A stretch of 64,000 nucleotides of DNA from Bacillus siamensis KCTC 13613 (GTDB lineage: Bacteria; Bacillota; Bacilli; Bacillales; Bacillaceae): positions 62,001 to 126,000 of the forward strand of contig NZ_AJVF01000037.1 in assembly GCF_000262045.1 (NCBI RefSeq), written 5' to 3'. A program made the translations under genes and the position numbers. The notes under the pieces are model-generated. The model was not told the origin of the DNA and made no database searches. It worked only from the letters and a program-made list of their open reading frames with translations. Positions 17,274 to 26,687 of the stretch are shown piece after piece; position 1 is the first letter of the stretch; each line of letters begins with the position of its first letter.

Positions 17274-17915
17274 TTATTTACCTGCTAATCTTGAAGCAGC
17301 TTCTTCAACTTCTTTATTTGCTTTTTGTAATACACCCTCCGGATTTAGTACATCTGTTCCTTGCACTCGGATAGTTTGATAATCCTCAATACCTAAGAAA
17401 TTGAACATTGATTTCAGGTATTTATGAGAGTATTCAACTTCTGTATACCAATCATTATTTGTATAGATTCCTCCGCTTGCTTGGATGACAAGCATTCTTC
17501 GTCCGTCTTTAAGCAGACCCACTGAGCCAGTGTCCGTATATTTAAATGTTTCACGTGCGATCATGATATTGTCCATATAGTCTTTTAATTTTGATGGAAT
17601 ATTGAAATTATGCAAAGGTAAAACGATGACATATGTTTTTGCGCTTTTGAATTGTTCCAATACTTCTGTCATGCGTTCTGTTACTTTTTGTTCCTCGCTT
17701 GTCAGTTCTTCGCCCTTGCCTGCCTTTTCCCATGCGCTTAAAACTGTTTTATCAATCATAGGCACTTCATCACTATATAAGTTAATTTGCTCAAGCTCTT
17801 CACTCTCTGGAATTAATTCTTTGTAAGCCTCTAAAAAGTGGTTCATTACCCCTAAACTGTATGACGATGTATCATCTACTTTTGGATGTGCGTTAATGAT
17901 AAGTGTTTTGCTCAT
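17274..17915 (-). CDS. azoR: FMN-dependent NADH:quinone reductase / azoreductase
   Basis: The 213-residue AzoR-family flavoprotein has TLIINAHPKVDDTSSYSLGVM (FMN binding), VIVLPLHNFNIPSKLKDYMD and LVIQASGGIYTNND. It reduces quinones and azo compounds with NADH, a detoxification role. It was probably co-transcribed with an epimerase now reduced to a stub. An Rrf2 regulator lies divergently upstream at 18113. The intergenic DNA shows short inverted motifs but no clear operator. Confidence 0.88.
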   Translation of the reverse strand: MSKTLIINAHPKVDDTSSYSLGVMNHFLEAYKELIPESEELEQINLYSDEVPMIDKTVLSAWEKAGKGEELTSEEQKVTERMTEVLEQFKSAKTYVIVLPLHNFNIPSKLKDYMDNIMIARETFKYTDTGSVGLLKDGRRMLVIQASGGIYTNNDWYTEVEYSHKYLKSMFNFLGIEDYQTIRVQGTDVLNPEGVLQKANKEVEEAASRLAGK

Positions 17916-18112
17916 TTGAAACTCTCCTTTTAATTTATATTGAAGACTAATTTAATCGACGATTGACTCGGTCTCTAATATAAACCCTGTATTTTTTTTT
18001 GTCAAACGGAACAAATAATATACCTAAAGAAGGGTTTTATGATTGACTATCACCAAAAATACTCCTAAGATACAATGTGATAACCCTTAAAATCAAAAGC
18101 AGGTGAGTTTAT

Positions 18113-18616
18113 ATGCAGTATAGTGTTGGGGTTGAATATGCTTTACATTGCCTGGTTTATTTAATAGATGTTCCCTCCAAGGAAAGTGTCGGGATTCGGG
18201 ACCTTGCAGAGTTCCAAGGACTTTCAGAAACATTTCTTTCAAAAGTTTTCGGTAAATTATCTAAAGCTGGTATTGTAAATTCTGTCCCTGGTGTAAAGGG
18301 AGGATATAGGTTAGCAAAAACCCCAGAAGATATTTCCTTTTGGGATGTAATAGAGGCTGTTGAAGGACCAAAACCCATTTTTCAATGTAAAAATATTGTA
18401 AGCAATGGTCTGCTTTATCGAGACAAATGCGACTCCTGTGAATCCAGCAATTCCTCTTGTACAATTAACTTGGTAATGCTTGAAGCAGAAGAACACATGC
18501 GTAATTATCTTCGTAATAAAACGCTCGCATGGTTAAATAAAGAATTGGACGCAGTATTGCCTAAAAAAACCAGGATAGATACTCGGGAATACTTCATAAA
18601 AAAAAGCTCTGACTAA
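18113..18616 (+). CDS. Rrf2-family regulator with a cysteine cluster
   Basis: The 167-residue protein starts YSVGVEYALHCLVYLIDV. It carries the recognition segment ETFLSKVFGKLSKAGIVNSV with GVKGGYRLAK, then a cysteine set FQCKNI...DKCDSCESSNSSCTI that could hold an Fe-S cluster or sense electrophiles. Its divergent neighbour is the azoreductase, the probable target. A GCAGGTGAG ribosome site precedes the ATG. Confidence 0.85.
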   Translation: MQYSVGVEYALHCLVYLIDVPSKESVGIRDLAEFQGLSETFLSKVFGKLSKAGIVNSVPGVKGGYRLAKTPEDISFWDVIEAVEGPKPIFQCKNIVSNGLLYRDKCDSCESSNSSCTINLVMLEAEEHMRNYLRNKTLAWLNKELDAVLPKKTRIDTREYFIKKSSD

Positions 18617-18638
18617 ATTAATTAGTTAGAGCTTTTTT
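18601..18638 (+). terminator. Terminator of the Rrf2 gene
   Basis: AAAAAGCTCTGACTAAAT pairs nearly perfectly with the ATTAGTTAGAGC arm and ends in TTTTTT. It overlaps the stop codon. Confidence 0.8.
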
Positions 18639-18759
18639 GTGCTTAAAGATGCCTTTAAATTACAAGTCATATTATGTTTTTTCGTTTCTCTTGCATAAGA
18701 AAGCGATACTTATATTAAAGACTGCATTAATCGTCGGTTTATATAGTCTCTTATAAACA

Positions 18760-18897
18760 AGAATAACTGCTGTATTGAGTGGTGCTATGTTGATTATTTT
18801 CGCTCTAGGTTTAACAGTAGGAACAGGTTTTAAGACTTCTCTTGACTATTCTGTATTCTCTGCATCTGCAGGTGCATTCATATTAATTTATTTTTAA
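18760..18897 (+). pseudogene. C-terminal remnant of a DoxX-like membrane protein
   Basis: The frame reads RITAVLSGAMLIIFALGLTV, then GTGFKTSLDYSVFSASAGAF before its stop. This matches the last segments of DoxX-family proteins. No start or N-terminal half is present. Confidence 0.45.
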
Positions 18898-19041
18898 AAA
18901 ATACCCGATAGTATAGATGCTTTACTGATGAAAAAAACTGTAGAGGCTAAATCATTTTCACTAGAGTCAGACAAATAGCCCCAAACCTCTAAAAAATAGG
19001 GAAAGAAATTTTAAGCATAAAAAAGGAGCAGACATATAAAT

Positions 19042-19143
19042 CTACTCTTCCAACTTCGTTTCCTTCCCTTTAACTTCTTCATAACCAGGTGTTTTCTTAT
19101 ACAGACCAAGTCGGTCGCCATCCCCGGCATATGTGCCATTTCC
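19042..19143 (-). pseudogene. Short C-terminal gene fragment
   Basis: On the minus strand the frame GNGTYAGDGDRLGLYKKTPG, then YEEVKGKETKLEE ends in TAG and runs into a hairpin. It looks like the tail of a lost gene on the LXG side. The family is not recognised. Confidence 0.3.
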
Positions 19144-19377
19144 TCAAAAGAATCTATGAAAGCTTGTTTTCATTACACTTTCTAACATCACCCTACATCA
19201 TTTCTATAGGTTTGAATGAATTATGGTTAATAATTGGTGAGCAAAAAACACCCTTACTTCCCCACTTCTCCAAATCTCATTACGTTCAATTCATTACCTC
19301 TTCTTCAACATTTTTTTCGAACTTCACATCCTATCCATGGTAATATTTAGATATAAACTTGCTGAAAGGATTGGACA

Positions 19378-21099
19378 ATGAAGGTATTTGAAGCAAGGTC
19401 TTTGTTATCTGAAGCTGAAAACCGAGCAAAAGATTATAAAGAATTGAAAAATCAAATGATTAATTTGAAAAAAGCATTTAAGGCTGTTGCTGATCTTGAT
19501 GATAGTGAGTTCTCTGGGAAGGGAGCAAACAATATTAAAGCATTTTTTCACGATCACACCGGTGTGGCTGATCAATGGATTGATTTCATTGATATGAAAA
19601 TCGCTTTCCTTACTAGTATCTCCGGTATTCTGGAAGATGCCAGCCTATCAGATGCATATATCGAAGAATCCTTCTTAGAACACGAATTGGCAAACGCATA
19701 TAGAAAATCACAAGCAATGATGTCCGAGCAGAAGAAAGCAATGAAAGATATCCTGATTGATATTGATGACATTCTTCCACTTGATTTATTTTCAACAGAG
19801 ACTTTTAAGGATGAGCTCTCTTCCGCCGAAAACAAACGGAAAAAGACTATTGATAAAATAGACGATGTGGACGAACACTTAAAAACTGAATATGCAATGA
19901 CTGAACCTAACGAACAATTTATTAAAGCAGACTTTCAAAAGTTACAGGAATCAACAGGTAAGGGCAAAAACGCTTCACCCATACATTATAATGCCAAGGC
20001 TTATCGCGAGAGTGACATACATAAGAAAAAAGGCGATATCGAAAAGCAATCTAAAGCTTATTTAAAGATCAAAAAAGAAGAAGCTAAAAAACGTGAAATT
20101 AAAGATTTGAAAAAACAGCTTGTAAATGTAACAGATCCTGACGAGTATTTAAAAATTGCTGAAAAAATTGGATACGAGAATTTGGAGCCTGACCAAAAAG
20201 TTTATTTCCGCCAGCTCGAAGAACTTCAACAAAAAGCCGATATCGGAAAAGGTATTGCAGTTGGAATGTATGAAGCCGGTAAAGATACCGTGATGGGTCT
20301 CTATCAACTTGCAATGCACCCTATTGAAACGCTTTCTGGAACGGTGAACGCCTTCTTACATCCAATCGATACTTATAAGATCATAGCAAAAGACATAGAA
20401 GACACTTTCCAACGTGATATGATTAATGGAGATAGCTACAGCAGGGCAAAATGGGTGTCCTATGTCGGCAGCACTGTTGTTCTTGCAATAGCTGGTCCGA
20501 AGGGTATTGATAAAGTATCCAAAGTTGCAAAAGCCGGTTCAAAAGTTGCTGCAATTAAGACGCTCGAAGTTTCAAAAGCAGGAATAAAAAAAGGTATTGA
20601 ATACGTTAAAATACCAAATGTTTTTGAACAACAATATGCAATGGCTGGCGGTTCAGGAACTTTTCCTTTCAACACAATTGATGGACAGAGTTATAAAAAC
20701 TCTGCACTTGAAGTTTTTAAGAACCAGTCTGCTACACATGGTATAAAAAAAGCAAAGCCGCATGAAGTTGTAAACGAATTAGAGACTTTTCAAAGCAGAA
20801 AATACATTTTTGGAGGACAGTCATTTCTCATTGATAAACGTGGAATGAAGCATATTTTAGAGCGCCATCATCCTAGTTTATGGGATGGTTCAGTTAAGTC
20901 TCGTCAATCTTTTCTCAATAAAGAGATGACTGTTAGCGATGTTGCAGATGCGATAGAATCAATCATGAAACAAAACCGTGAAGAGTTAGTACAAAAAGGA
21001 ACAAAATTCAGTTATCAAATTAGAGGAACGTATAAGGGTCAGCAATATGTTGTAGGCTTTCAAAAAGGAAGAGTAGGTCAATTCTATCCGGAAAAATAG
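19378..21099 (+). CDS. LXG-domain polymorphic toxin (type VII secretion substrate)
   Basis: The N-terminal about 210 residues form the helical LXG domain ([20 protein letters not shown], then coiled-coil segments such as [10 protein letters not shown]). A linker with [20 protein letters not shown] follows. The toxic domain comes after about residue 430: [49 protein letters not shown] and VGQFYPEK. The His-rich HILERHH motif suggests a nuclease, perhaps of the BECR/EndoU-like RNase group (uncertain). LXG proteins are exported by the Yuk/Ess system and kill rivals. The immunity gene follows 10 bp on. A truncated copy lies at 7.1-8.0 kb. Confidence 0.85.
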   Translation: MKVFEARSLLSEAENRAKDYKELKNQMINLKKAFKAVADLDDSEFSGKGANNIKAFFHDHTGVADQWIDFIDMKIAFLTSISGILEDASLSDAYIEESFLEHELANAYRKSQAMMSEQKKAMKDILIDIDDILPLDLFSTETFKDELSSAENKRKKTIDKIDDVDEHLKTEYAMTEPNEQFIKADFQKLQESTGKGKNASPIHYNAKAYRESDIHKKKGDIEKQSKAYLKIKKEEAKKREIKDLKKQLVNVTDPDEYLKIAEKIGYENLEPDQKVYFRQLEELQQKADIGKGIAVGMYEAGKDTVMGLYQLAMHPIETLSGTVNAFLHPIDTYKIIAKDIEDTFQRDMINGDSYSRAKWVSYVGSTVVLAIAGPKGIDKVSKVAKAGSKVAAIKTLEVSKAGIKKGIEYVKIPNVFEQQYAMAGGSGTFPFNTIDGQSYKNSALEVFKNQSATHGIKKAKPHEVVNELETFQSRKYIFGGQSFLIDKRGMKHILERHHPSLWDGSVKSRQSFLNKEMTVSDVADAIESIMKQNREELVQKGTKFSYQIRGTYKGQQYVVGFQKGRVGQFYPEK

Positions 21100-21109
21100 G
21101 AGAGGTAAA

Positions 21110-21640
21110 ATGTTTTATATACAATCATTAATTTTCAAGCCAAATAAGAAGATAAAGAATCTTTCAGTCTTAAAAAATAATGTTGACGATTACTTTGTCC
21201 CACTTAACAATATAGGGGAACTTAAGAACATGAAATCACAGTTAGACCCAAACTATTTATCAGGAGCGATTATTTTAAAATATGGTGAACAAGAATTGCT
21301 TGATGTCACGATGTGGGACCTGATTGACCAATTATGGGCTTATTTTTTAAATCTAATTGAAGAAGCTATTGAAACAGGAAAAAGCGAAACTTATTTTCCA
21401 GATCAACCCCTTCTATTGAAAATGAAATCAATATCGAATGATATGTTGTTATTTGAAATTGACCAAAAACAAAAAGTATTACTGCCGAAACTTGATTTTT
21501 TCGAATCACTCTTAAAGAATGCGAGAAGTTTCTTTGAAACTATGAATTTTGTTTTAGAGGAAAACTGTGATTATGAATATGAACTTAATAAGGTCGATAA
21601 ATTGCAAGCAAAAATTAGAAATGTGCAAGACTTAATGTAA
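21110..21640 (+). CDS. Probable immunity protein for the LXG toxin
   Basis: This 176-residue acidic cytoplasmic protein is not recognised as a named family. It starts 10 bp after the toxin stop with a GGAGAGG ribosome site, and a terminator follows directly, so toxin and immunity form a two-gene unit. Segments such as GAIILKYGEQELLDVTMWDL are typical of a soluble fold with no membrane segments. The immunity role is inferred from position, as for other LXG loci. Confidence 0.65.
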   Translation: MFYIQSLIFKPNKKIKNLSVLKNNVDDYFVPLNNIGELKNMKSQLDPNYLSGAIILKYGEQELLDVTMWDLIDQLWAYFLNLIEEAIETGKSETYFPDQPLLLKMKSISNDMLLFEIDQKQKVLLPKLDFFESLLKNARSFFETMNFVLEENCDYEYELNKVDKLQAKIRNVQDLM

Positions 21641-21647
21641 AATAGTT

Positions 21648-21677
21648 AAAAAACCTGCTCATAGAGTAGGTTTTTTA
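21648..21677 (+). terminator. Terminator of the LXG toxin-immunity unit
   Basis: AAAACCTGCTC and GAGTAGGTTTT flank a short loop and are followed by a T-run. Confidence 0.75.
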
Positions 21678-21757
21678 TTTCTCACCGTAATCACTTTACT
21701 TAAAAACACCCTGTGTTTAACTGTAAACAAGAAGAGGAACTATAACATATCTCTAAA

Positions 21758-22873
21758 TTACTTTGTCATAATCTCTTTTAATTTATGGGCTATAAAGTTC
21801 TCAAAGGAATCATAAAGTGCTCTTTCACACTGTCTTTTATTTAAGTGTTTTATTCCTCCAATATTATTTATATTGAATTCGAACTCGATATTTTTTTCAC
21901 TCTTTTTTTTCAGCAACTTTGGAAAACCATAATTGATTTTACACTTTAATGTGTGAGAATTATATATTAATTTATAACTTGCTTCTATTTCTTCTAATAT
22001 TATTAACCTATTGTACGATTCATCTGTTAATAAATCAGAAGAGTGCAAAGATTTTCCATCAAGTACAATTTTGTTAACCTGATCTGTAAGCAACTTTATT
22101 TCATCAGGAAATTCTTCTACACTAGTGTCTGGACCAAATTCTATATTTGTTACTTCTATAAACTCCAGATCACCAAAGTTCCCCAGTAAACCCAATAAGA
22201 ATTTATTACGATGTTCCGTTTTAAACATATTAGAAGTAATTTTCTTAGGTTCTTCTTTTTCTTCTATAAACTTCTCTTTTTTAAAGTTTTCAACTATCTT
22301 TCTCATAAATGTTTCATTACATTCTTTAGTTTCAGTCGATGTATGCTCCATTGTAATTTGAACTTCATTATTGTCATTTTTGAAGAGTTTTATTAATCCT
22401 TTATGATTAGTAAAGTGATCAGTCCAATTTTTGGTTAAATCATGTCTTTCTATCTCATATTGAAGAATAACTTCATTTTTATTTTCAATTGTAAAACTTG
22501 GAGCTCCTAATATCTCAAAGTTTTTTTCTTCATTCTCTATTATAGAATTAAAATTTATTTCTTCAGAGTTAACAAAAGCACCTATAAAGTCTGCTTCGTC
22601 ATTCCATTTTAAAGATTGAGAACGCCTTTTTATACTATCTTCTTTTGTTTTTTGTTTCTCTTTTAACTTCTCAAATTCATAAGGCGCTAATAAACAAGTA
22701 GTTAAAATGGGTATTGTGTTCTCGTCGGTAGGATCTGAAATAAAAACGCCTCTATCAGCAAGAAGACTTTTAAGATCCGAATTGCTGAGATTAGAAGATA
22801 GTAATAATGGTTTTAAACTATCCCCATAAGGTAACAGATAACTCAAATGGAGTGCTTTTTCATTTTCCATCAT
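21758..22873 (-). CDS. Partner protein of a GAPS4-like defence operon (GapS4b-like)
   Basis: This about 371-residue, lysine/glutamate-rich soluble protein has the N-terminus LSYLLPYGDSLKPLLLSSNL, then LKSLLADRGVFISDPTDENT and LLAPYEFEKLKEKQKTKED. From memory it resembles GapS4b of the two-gene GAPS4 anti-phage system. The ATG at 22873 overlaps the upstream TGA and has GGAGG four bases away; the ATG at 22870 is an equally good start. It is the last gene of a three-gene operon. The family call needs a profile search. Confidence 0.5.
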   Translation of the reverse strand: MMENEKALHLSYLLPYGDSLKPLLLSSNLSNSDLKSLLADRGVFISDPTDENTIPILTTCLLAPYEFEKLKEKQKTKEDSIKRRSQSLKWNDEADFIGAFVNSEEINFNSIIENEEKNFEILGAPSFTIENKNEVILQYEIERHDLTKNWTDHFTNHKGLIKLFKNDNNEVQITMEHTSTETKECNETFMRKIVENFKKEKFIEEKEEPKKITSNMFKTEHRNKFLLGLLGNFGDLEFIEVTNIEFGPDTSVEEFPDEIKLLTDQVNKIVLDGKSLHSSDLLTDESYNRLIILEEIEASYKLIYNSHTLKCKINYGFPKLLKKKSEKNIEFEFNINNIGGIKHLNKRQCERALYDSFENFIAHKLKEIMTK

Positions 22874-23826
22874 CAATCCTCCAATTTTCTGAAGTCTCCA
22901 AAAGAGAACTTTCGCACTTCTATTTTGTTAGCATATTTTTGATCCTCGAAACTATGTAAAACTTCACTAATTGAGTGCTCATGGGTTAACTTATGATAGT
23001 CGGGAAAACAGAAAATGATTTTATTTCCCCATCCAACTGTCAAAGAATAAGACATTCCTACAAATCTTTTAAAATGATCTCGATCAAACCCAGTAATTGA
23101 AAAAAGAACCAGAATTTCCTCCGAATCACTTTTTTGTTCTTTTATTAATTTAATTGGTATAACGCTGCTATTTACAAATTGCAAAGGAAGAATCTCACCG
23201 CTTGATCTTACTGTAGTAATATCTTGATTTAATTGGTATGAAGTTTTAGGATAAAAGAATTCATGTTGATAATCAGAATAACCACTTTTTAAAAAATCAA
23301 AAATTCCTAAAATAAAGTTCGCTCGTTTATTGTCAACTAAGTAGACAGTTCCATAATTATTATCAAAAGTTTCTGTAGATCGGAAATCAGTAATCCTTTC
23401 AATTATATCTGTTTCTTGATCCTCATTATATGCTAACCATAATATTACTCCGCTAAATTTTTTTTGCTTAATTGACTTTGTTTTTTTTAAGTTTGCTATA
23501 TTATTATATTTCAAACACTCTTTCGCACCAGAAATATCAATTATAAAATCCTTAAATTCTGCAGTAGGATTTTTTTTAGGGTATTCTTTACGATACTTCA
23601 TAGATACAGGTATACAATCAAGTCTATGGTTTATTAAAGGAGACTCATAACTTGCAAAAAAATCTAAACCGTGCGTCCTACGCTTTGATTGGTTGATTCT
23701 GTGTTCTGCAGAGTGTAAACATTTGATATCATATCCCTCTAATAAATTATTCCAACCTAACTTTTCGAGAAATTTTTTTGCAACAGTCTCTCCAGCTTCC
23801 CCAGTACTCTTACTTTTTTCCCCCAT
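22873..23826 (-). CDS. PD-(D/E)XK-like nuclease of a GAPS4-like defence operon (GapS4a-like)
   Basis: The N-terminus MGEKSKSTGEAGETVAKKFL, then EKLGWNNLLEGYDIKC, THGLDFFASYESPL and CIPVSMKYRKEYP is the arrangement of a restriction-like PD-(D/E)XK core. It has Glu in GEAGE, Asp in HGLDFF and Lys in SMKYR. This pattern is, as I recall, that of GapS4a. The rest (about 120-317) is of unknown fold. It sits between the NdpA-like gene (15-bp gap) and the partner gene (1-bp overlap), which implies a complex. It would cut invading DNA or act in abortive infection (inference). Confidence 0.6.
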   Translation of the reverse strand: MGEKSKSTGEAGETVAKKFLEKLGWNNLLEGYDIKCLHSAEHRINQSKRRTHGLDFFASYESPLINHRLDCIPVSMKYRKEYPKKNPTAEFKDFIIDISGAKECLKYNNIANLKKTKSIKQKKFSGVILWLAYNEDQETDIIERITDFRSTETFDNNYGTVYLVDNKRANFILGIFDFLKSGYSDYQHEFFYPKTSYQLNQDITTVRSSGEILPLQFVNSSVIPIKLIKEQKSDSEEILVLFSITGFDRDHFKRFVGMSYSLTVGWGNKIIFCFPDYHKLTHEHSISEVLHSFEDQKYANKIEVRKFSFGDFRKLED

Positions 23827-23841
23827 TATATAACCTCGCTC

Positions 23842-24903
23842 TTATAATTCTTGATTAAAGTAAACTTTATAATAAGACATTCGTTTTTCATCATCAAAGC
23901 CCTTTTCAATTAAGTTATTTTCTTGATGTTCATTAGGGTTAATCTTAATTTTAATTTCAATTCTGTTGTCAAGTTTTATTATCTCATTTAACTTTTTTCT
24001 TTCCTTTTTTATCGGCGTTGATTCTATTAAAAACTCTCTAGGTAAGGTTTCCTTTTCAATAAAATCCTCAAATGTTTTAACCTCTTGTTTATCTCCCTTA
24101 AAAACATTTGAAGTAAATGTGTTCAAATCAAATTCACTATTCTCCTCAAAGTACTCTAATGTTTTACTTAAAAATTCAACTTTTTTTAACTTCTGTGGAA
24201 CTGTTTTCTCTTTAACATATGAGTCAGAATAATTTTTACAAATATTTAAATACTTCTGAGTATGATAACGGTTATCAACATAATCTGTGACACTTAAAAA
24301 ATTCTCTGTCCAATATTTTGCCTCATCGGCTTTCTTACTTGAAGTGTCTATAGTGTAAATCTTGTATCCATTTTCTTTGTCAATATTAAGAATTATGGCA
24401 CCTTTATCTAATTTTTTTGCATTAATGCCTTTATCAAAATTCAGAGTAACATTATCAGATTCAGTATTAACCTGTAAAAAAGTATCTTTATTTTCGGATT
24501 TAAATATACCTATTGCATCTACTTCTTTTCCCGTAATAAAACATGATGTTAGGTAACCGATGTATAACTCTCCACCCTTTACATTTGGATGATTAGATTT
24601 GTTATATAAATGCTTTAATATGTTAATAGATTGTTCATTAAATTTCTGTAAATCTTCAAAAATAACTTTACAATACGCATAAACTTCATTAAGGTCTAAA
24701 TCTGTTGTATGGTCAAATCTAAAGGCTCGATCATAAGTAAAAGAAGATAAGAAATAATTCATTAATGTTTCATTTGCATTTATGCCTTCTCTTTCGCTTA
24801 AGTTCGGAGAAGATTTTGATGCAAAATATCCTTCTTGTTTCAACTTATTACCAACTTTGTGAACAATCAATTTGTTGAGCGTAGCGCTTGTATAATCAAT
24901 CAT
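23842..24903 (-). CDS. NdpA/YejK-like nucleoid-associated protein
   Basis: This 353-residue protein has the NA37 family pattern: an N-terminal SATLNKLIVHKVGNKLKQEG, a middle FLQVNTESDNVTLNFDKGIN and YWTENFLSVTDYVDNRYHTQ. Family members bind the nucleoid, and homologues occur in defence islands. Here it is the first gene of a three-gene operon with a PD-(D/E)XK-like nuclease and its partner, divergent from a SEFIR gene. A possible job is DNA recruitment or sensing for the nuclease, which is inference. A GGGGGC ribosome site precedes the ATG. Confidence 0.65.
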   Translation of the reverse strand: MIDYTSATLNKLIVHKVGNKLKQEGYFASKSSPNLSEREGINANETLMNYFLSSFTYDRAFRFDHTTDLDLNEVYAYCKVIFEDLQKFNEQSINILKHLYNKSNHPNVKGGELYIGYLTSCFITGKEVDAIGIFKSENKDTFLQVNTESDNVTLNFDKGINAKKLDKGAIILNIDKENGYKIYTIDTSSKKADEAKYWTENFLSVTDYVDNRYHTQKYLNICKNYSDSYVKEKTVPQKLKKVEFLSKTLEYFEENSEFDLNTFTSNVFKGDKQEVKTFEDFIEKETLPREFLIESTPIKKERKKLNEIIKLDNRIEIKIKINPNEHQENNLIEKGFDDEKRMSYYKVYFNQEL

Positions 24904-25078
24904 ATTAAGCCCCCTTCACAAGGAAATTTTATCACTTTATTCCTTTATTTTAAATGTTTTTCAAAAATTTGTTTTTGAAATTTGCATTTAACGCTCGAAA
25001 AAAAAAACAGTTCTTTGGCACCGCGAAGAGAATAAATGTGATAACATTTAGATAAAAAATTCCTATTAGGAGGATTAT

Positions 25079-26314
25079 ATGGAGGAAGATGTCAAGGTAC
25101 CAAAAGTTTTTATATCTTACAGTTGGTCTTCTGATGCTCATAAACAGTGGGTACTTGAATTAGCTAAAAGATTAGTAGCTGAAGCTGGAGTTGAAGTCAT
25201 TTTAGACAGATGGCACTTAAAAATTGGACATGATAGATATAAATTTATGGAAGAGAGTATAAGACAAGCTGACAAGGTAATAGTAATTTGCGATAAAACT
25301 TACTGTGAAAAAGCAAACAATAGAGTTGGAGGAGTAGGATCAGAAACCATCATACTTACACCCGAGATTTATGAAGACACTAAACAAGATAAATTCATTC
25401 CTATTGCAATGGAATCATCAGTCGATAACCAGTTGCTCTTACCTGATTTTATAAAGTCAAGATTGGTTTTACCGATTTTAGACAAAGGAGATTTTGAAAA
25501 ACAGTATGAAGATTTAATACATCTTATTTGGGATGAGCCAAGGCTAACTCCCCCAAAAAGAGGAAGTAAGCCAGACTTCAAAAGTAGTAGCGAGAGAAAT
25601 GATGATTATGATATTGTCTTTGATAAAAGTAATAGCGAGAGAATAATTTGGTTACTCCCAAGGGGATTTTTATTATTGAAAGACATAACATATCAAACAC
25701 ATGACTCTTGGGCAATAACTGTACATTATTTCAATTACAATGGAGAGTGGCAACACAGTACACATTATCACGATTCATACTATAGAGACTGGGATAGAAA
25801 TATGGAAATTCAGTTTAGTAAACTTTCAATCCCTAAAGCTGATTGGCTATGGTGTCGAGCGCCTTTAAACTTAGTTAGGGATCTAAGAGATGCAACTACA
25901 ATTATTGATATAGCTAAAGTTATTCAAAAAGAACAACAATGTGATTATCCCGTTTATTATTATGGTCCACAAGAACCTATCCATTTACCTAAAGTTCCTT
26001 CTGATTACCATTTTTATTATAAGAATGGTAAGCTTAGAGATATTTTAGAGTATTTAAATAATAAACAACTAAAAAATGAAACCGACTTAAATGAACTACA
26101 TTCAAATGCGTTAACAATAAGGCAACGCACCTACATTGAATGTCTTAAGTTCTTAGGCGAAAAAAATCCCTTATTTCATTTTGTCAAAGAAGTCCTTGAT
26201 GAATATGATAAATCTTTTTCAATTGATGATTTAATTATATGGTTCGATAGAATTGAAAACATACTTTCTAGTACATTAAGTCACGCTTATGATGATTGGA
26301 ATCTTAAAAATTAA
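25079..26314 (+). CDS. SEFIR/TIR-domain protein, probable NADase defence effector
   Basis: Residues about 8-165 form a SEFIR-type TIR domain: VFISYSWSSDAHKQWVLELA, VILDRWHLKIGHDRYKFMEE, ADKVIVICDKTYCEKA and GGVGSET. The FMEE glutamates occupy the area of the TIR catalytic Glu. The C-terminal about 250 residues, rich in aromatic residues (THYHDSYYRDWDRNMEI), are unrecognised and probably sense the trigger. Bacterial SEFIR proteins cause abortive infection by NAD+ depletion. It is divergent from the nuclease operon, with only 175 bp between them. AGGAGG precedes the ATG. Confidence 0.8.
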   Translation: MEEDVKVPKVFISYSWSSDAHKQWVLELAKRLVAEAGVEVILDRWHLKIGHDRYKFMEESIRQADKVIVICDKTYCEKANNRVGGVGSETIILTPEIYEDTKQDKFIPIAMESSVDNQLLLPDFIKSRLVLPILDKGDFEKQYEDLIHLIWDEPRLTPPKRGSKPDFKSSSERNDDYDIVFDKSNSERIIWLLPRGFLLLKDITYQTHDSWAITVHYFNYNGEWQHSTHYHDSYYRDWDRNMEIQFSKLSIPKADWLWCRAPLNLVRDLRDATTIIDIAKVIQKEQQCDYPVYYYGPQEPIHLPKVPSDYHFYYKNGKLRDILEYLNNKQLKNETDLNELHSNALTIRQRTYIECLKFLGEKNPLFHFVKEVLDEYDKSFSIDDLIIWFDRIENILSSTLSHAYDDWNLKN

Positions 26315-26323
26315 GTTAGAAAT

Positions 26324-26358
26324 GAAAAAGAGCAAATTTTTAATATATGCTCTTTTTC
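26324..26358 (+). terminator. Terminator of the SEFIR gene
   Basis: GAAAAAGAGCA and TGCTCTTTTTC are perfect arms around an AT loop. The hairpin is bidirectional in appearance. The 200 bp that follow (26360-26560) show no gene. Confidence 0.75.
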
Positions 26359-26561
26359 TATGTTCGCTTAACAACAACTTTATCTTATGCGATTTTTATC
26401 TCAATTGATTTGCTTATGCCCATGTAAATGAGTGAAGGCAAAAATACGCCTCAATACCACGCTAATTAATATGAGTGTTGCACAGCTTCATCTATTAGCT
26501 CGATATCCACTAAAATTTCCATGTCCATAAAATGAAAATATCGATCTATTATAATCACCTG

Positions 26562-26687
26562 TTAAGCACCTACTCTGTCATCAGCAACATGAAAAGGAGC
26601 TTTGATAACAGGGACATCATTTGTTAAAACCACTCCTCCTATGCTACCCAATAAAATGACTGTAAACAAAGTCCGGCTGATCTTCAT
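26562..26687 (-). CDS. phrI: Phr pheromone precursor ending in DRVGA (PhrI type)
   Basis: A 41-residue secreted precursor starts inside the 3' end of the rap gene. A basic start (MKISRTLF) precedes a hydrophobic export segment (VILLGSIGGVVL). The C-terminus HVADDRVGA carries the ICEBs1 PhrI pentapeptide DRVGA exactly at the end. After export and cleavage the peptide would be re-imported by Opp and inhibit the Rap partner. The export part differs strongly from the B. subtilis-like copy at 16991. Confidence 0.85.
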   Translation of the reverse strand: MKISRTLFTVILLGSIGGVVLTNDVPVIKAPFHVADDRVGA

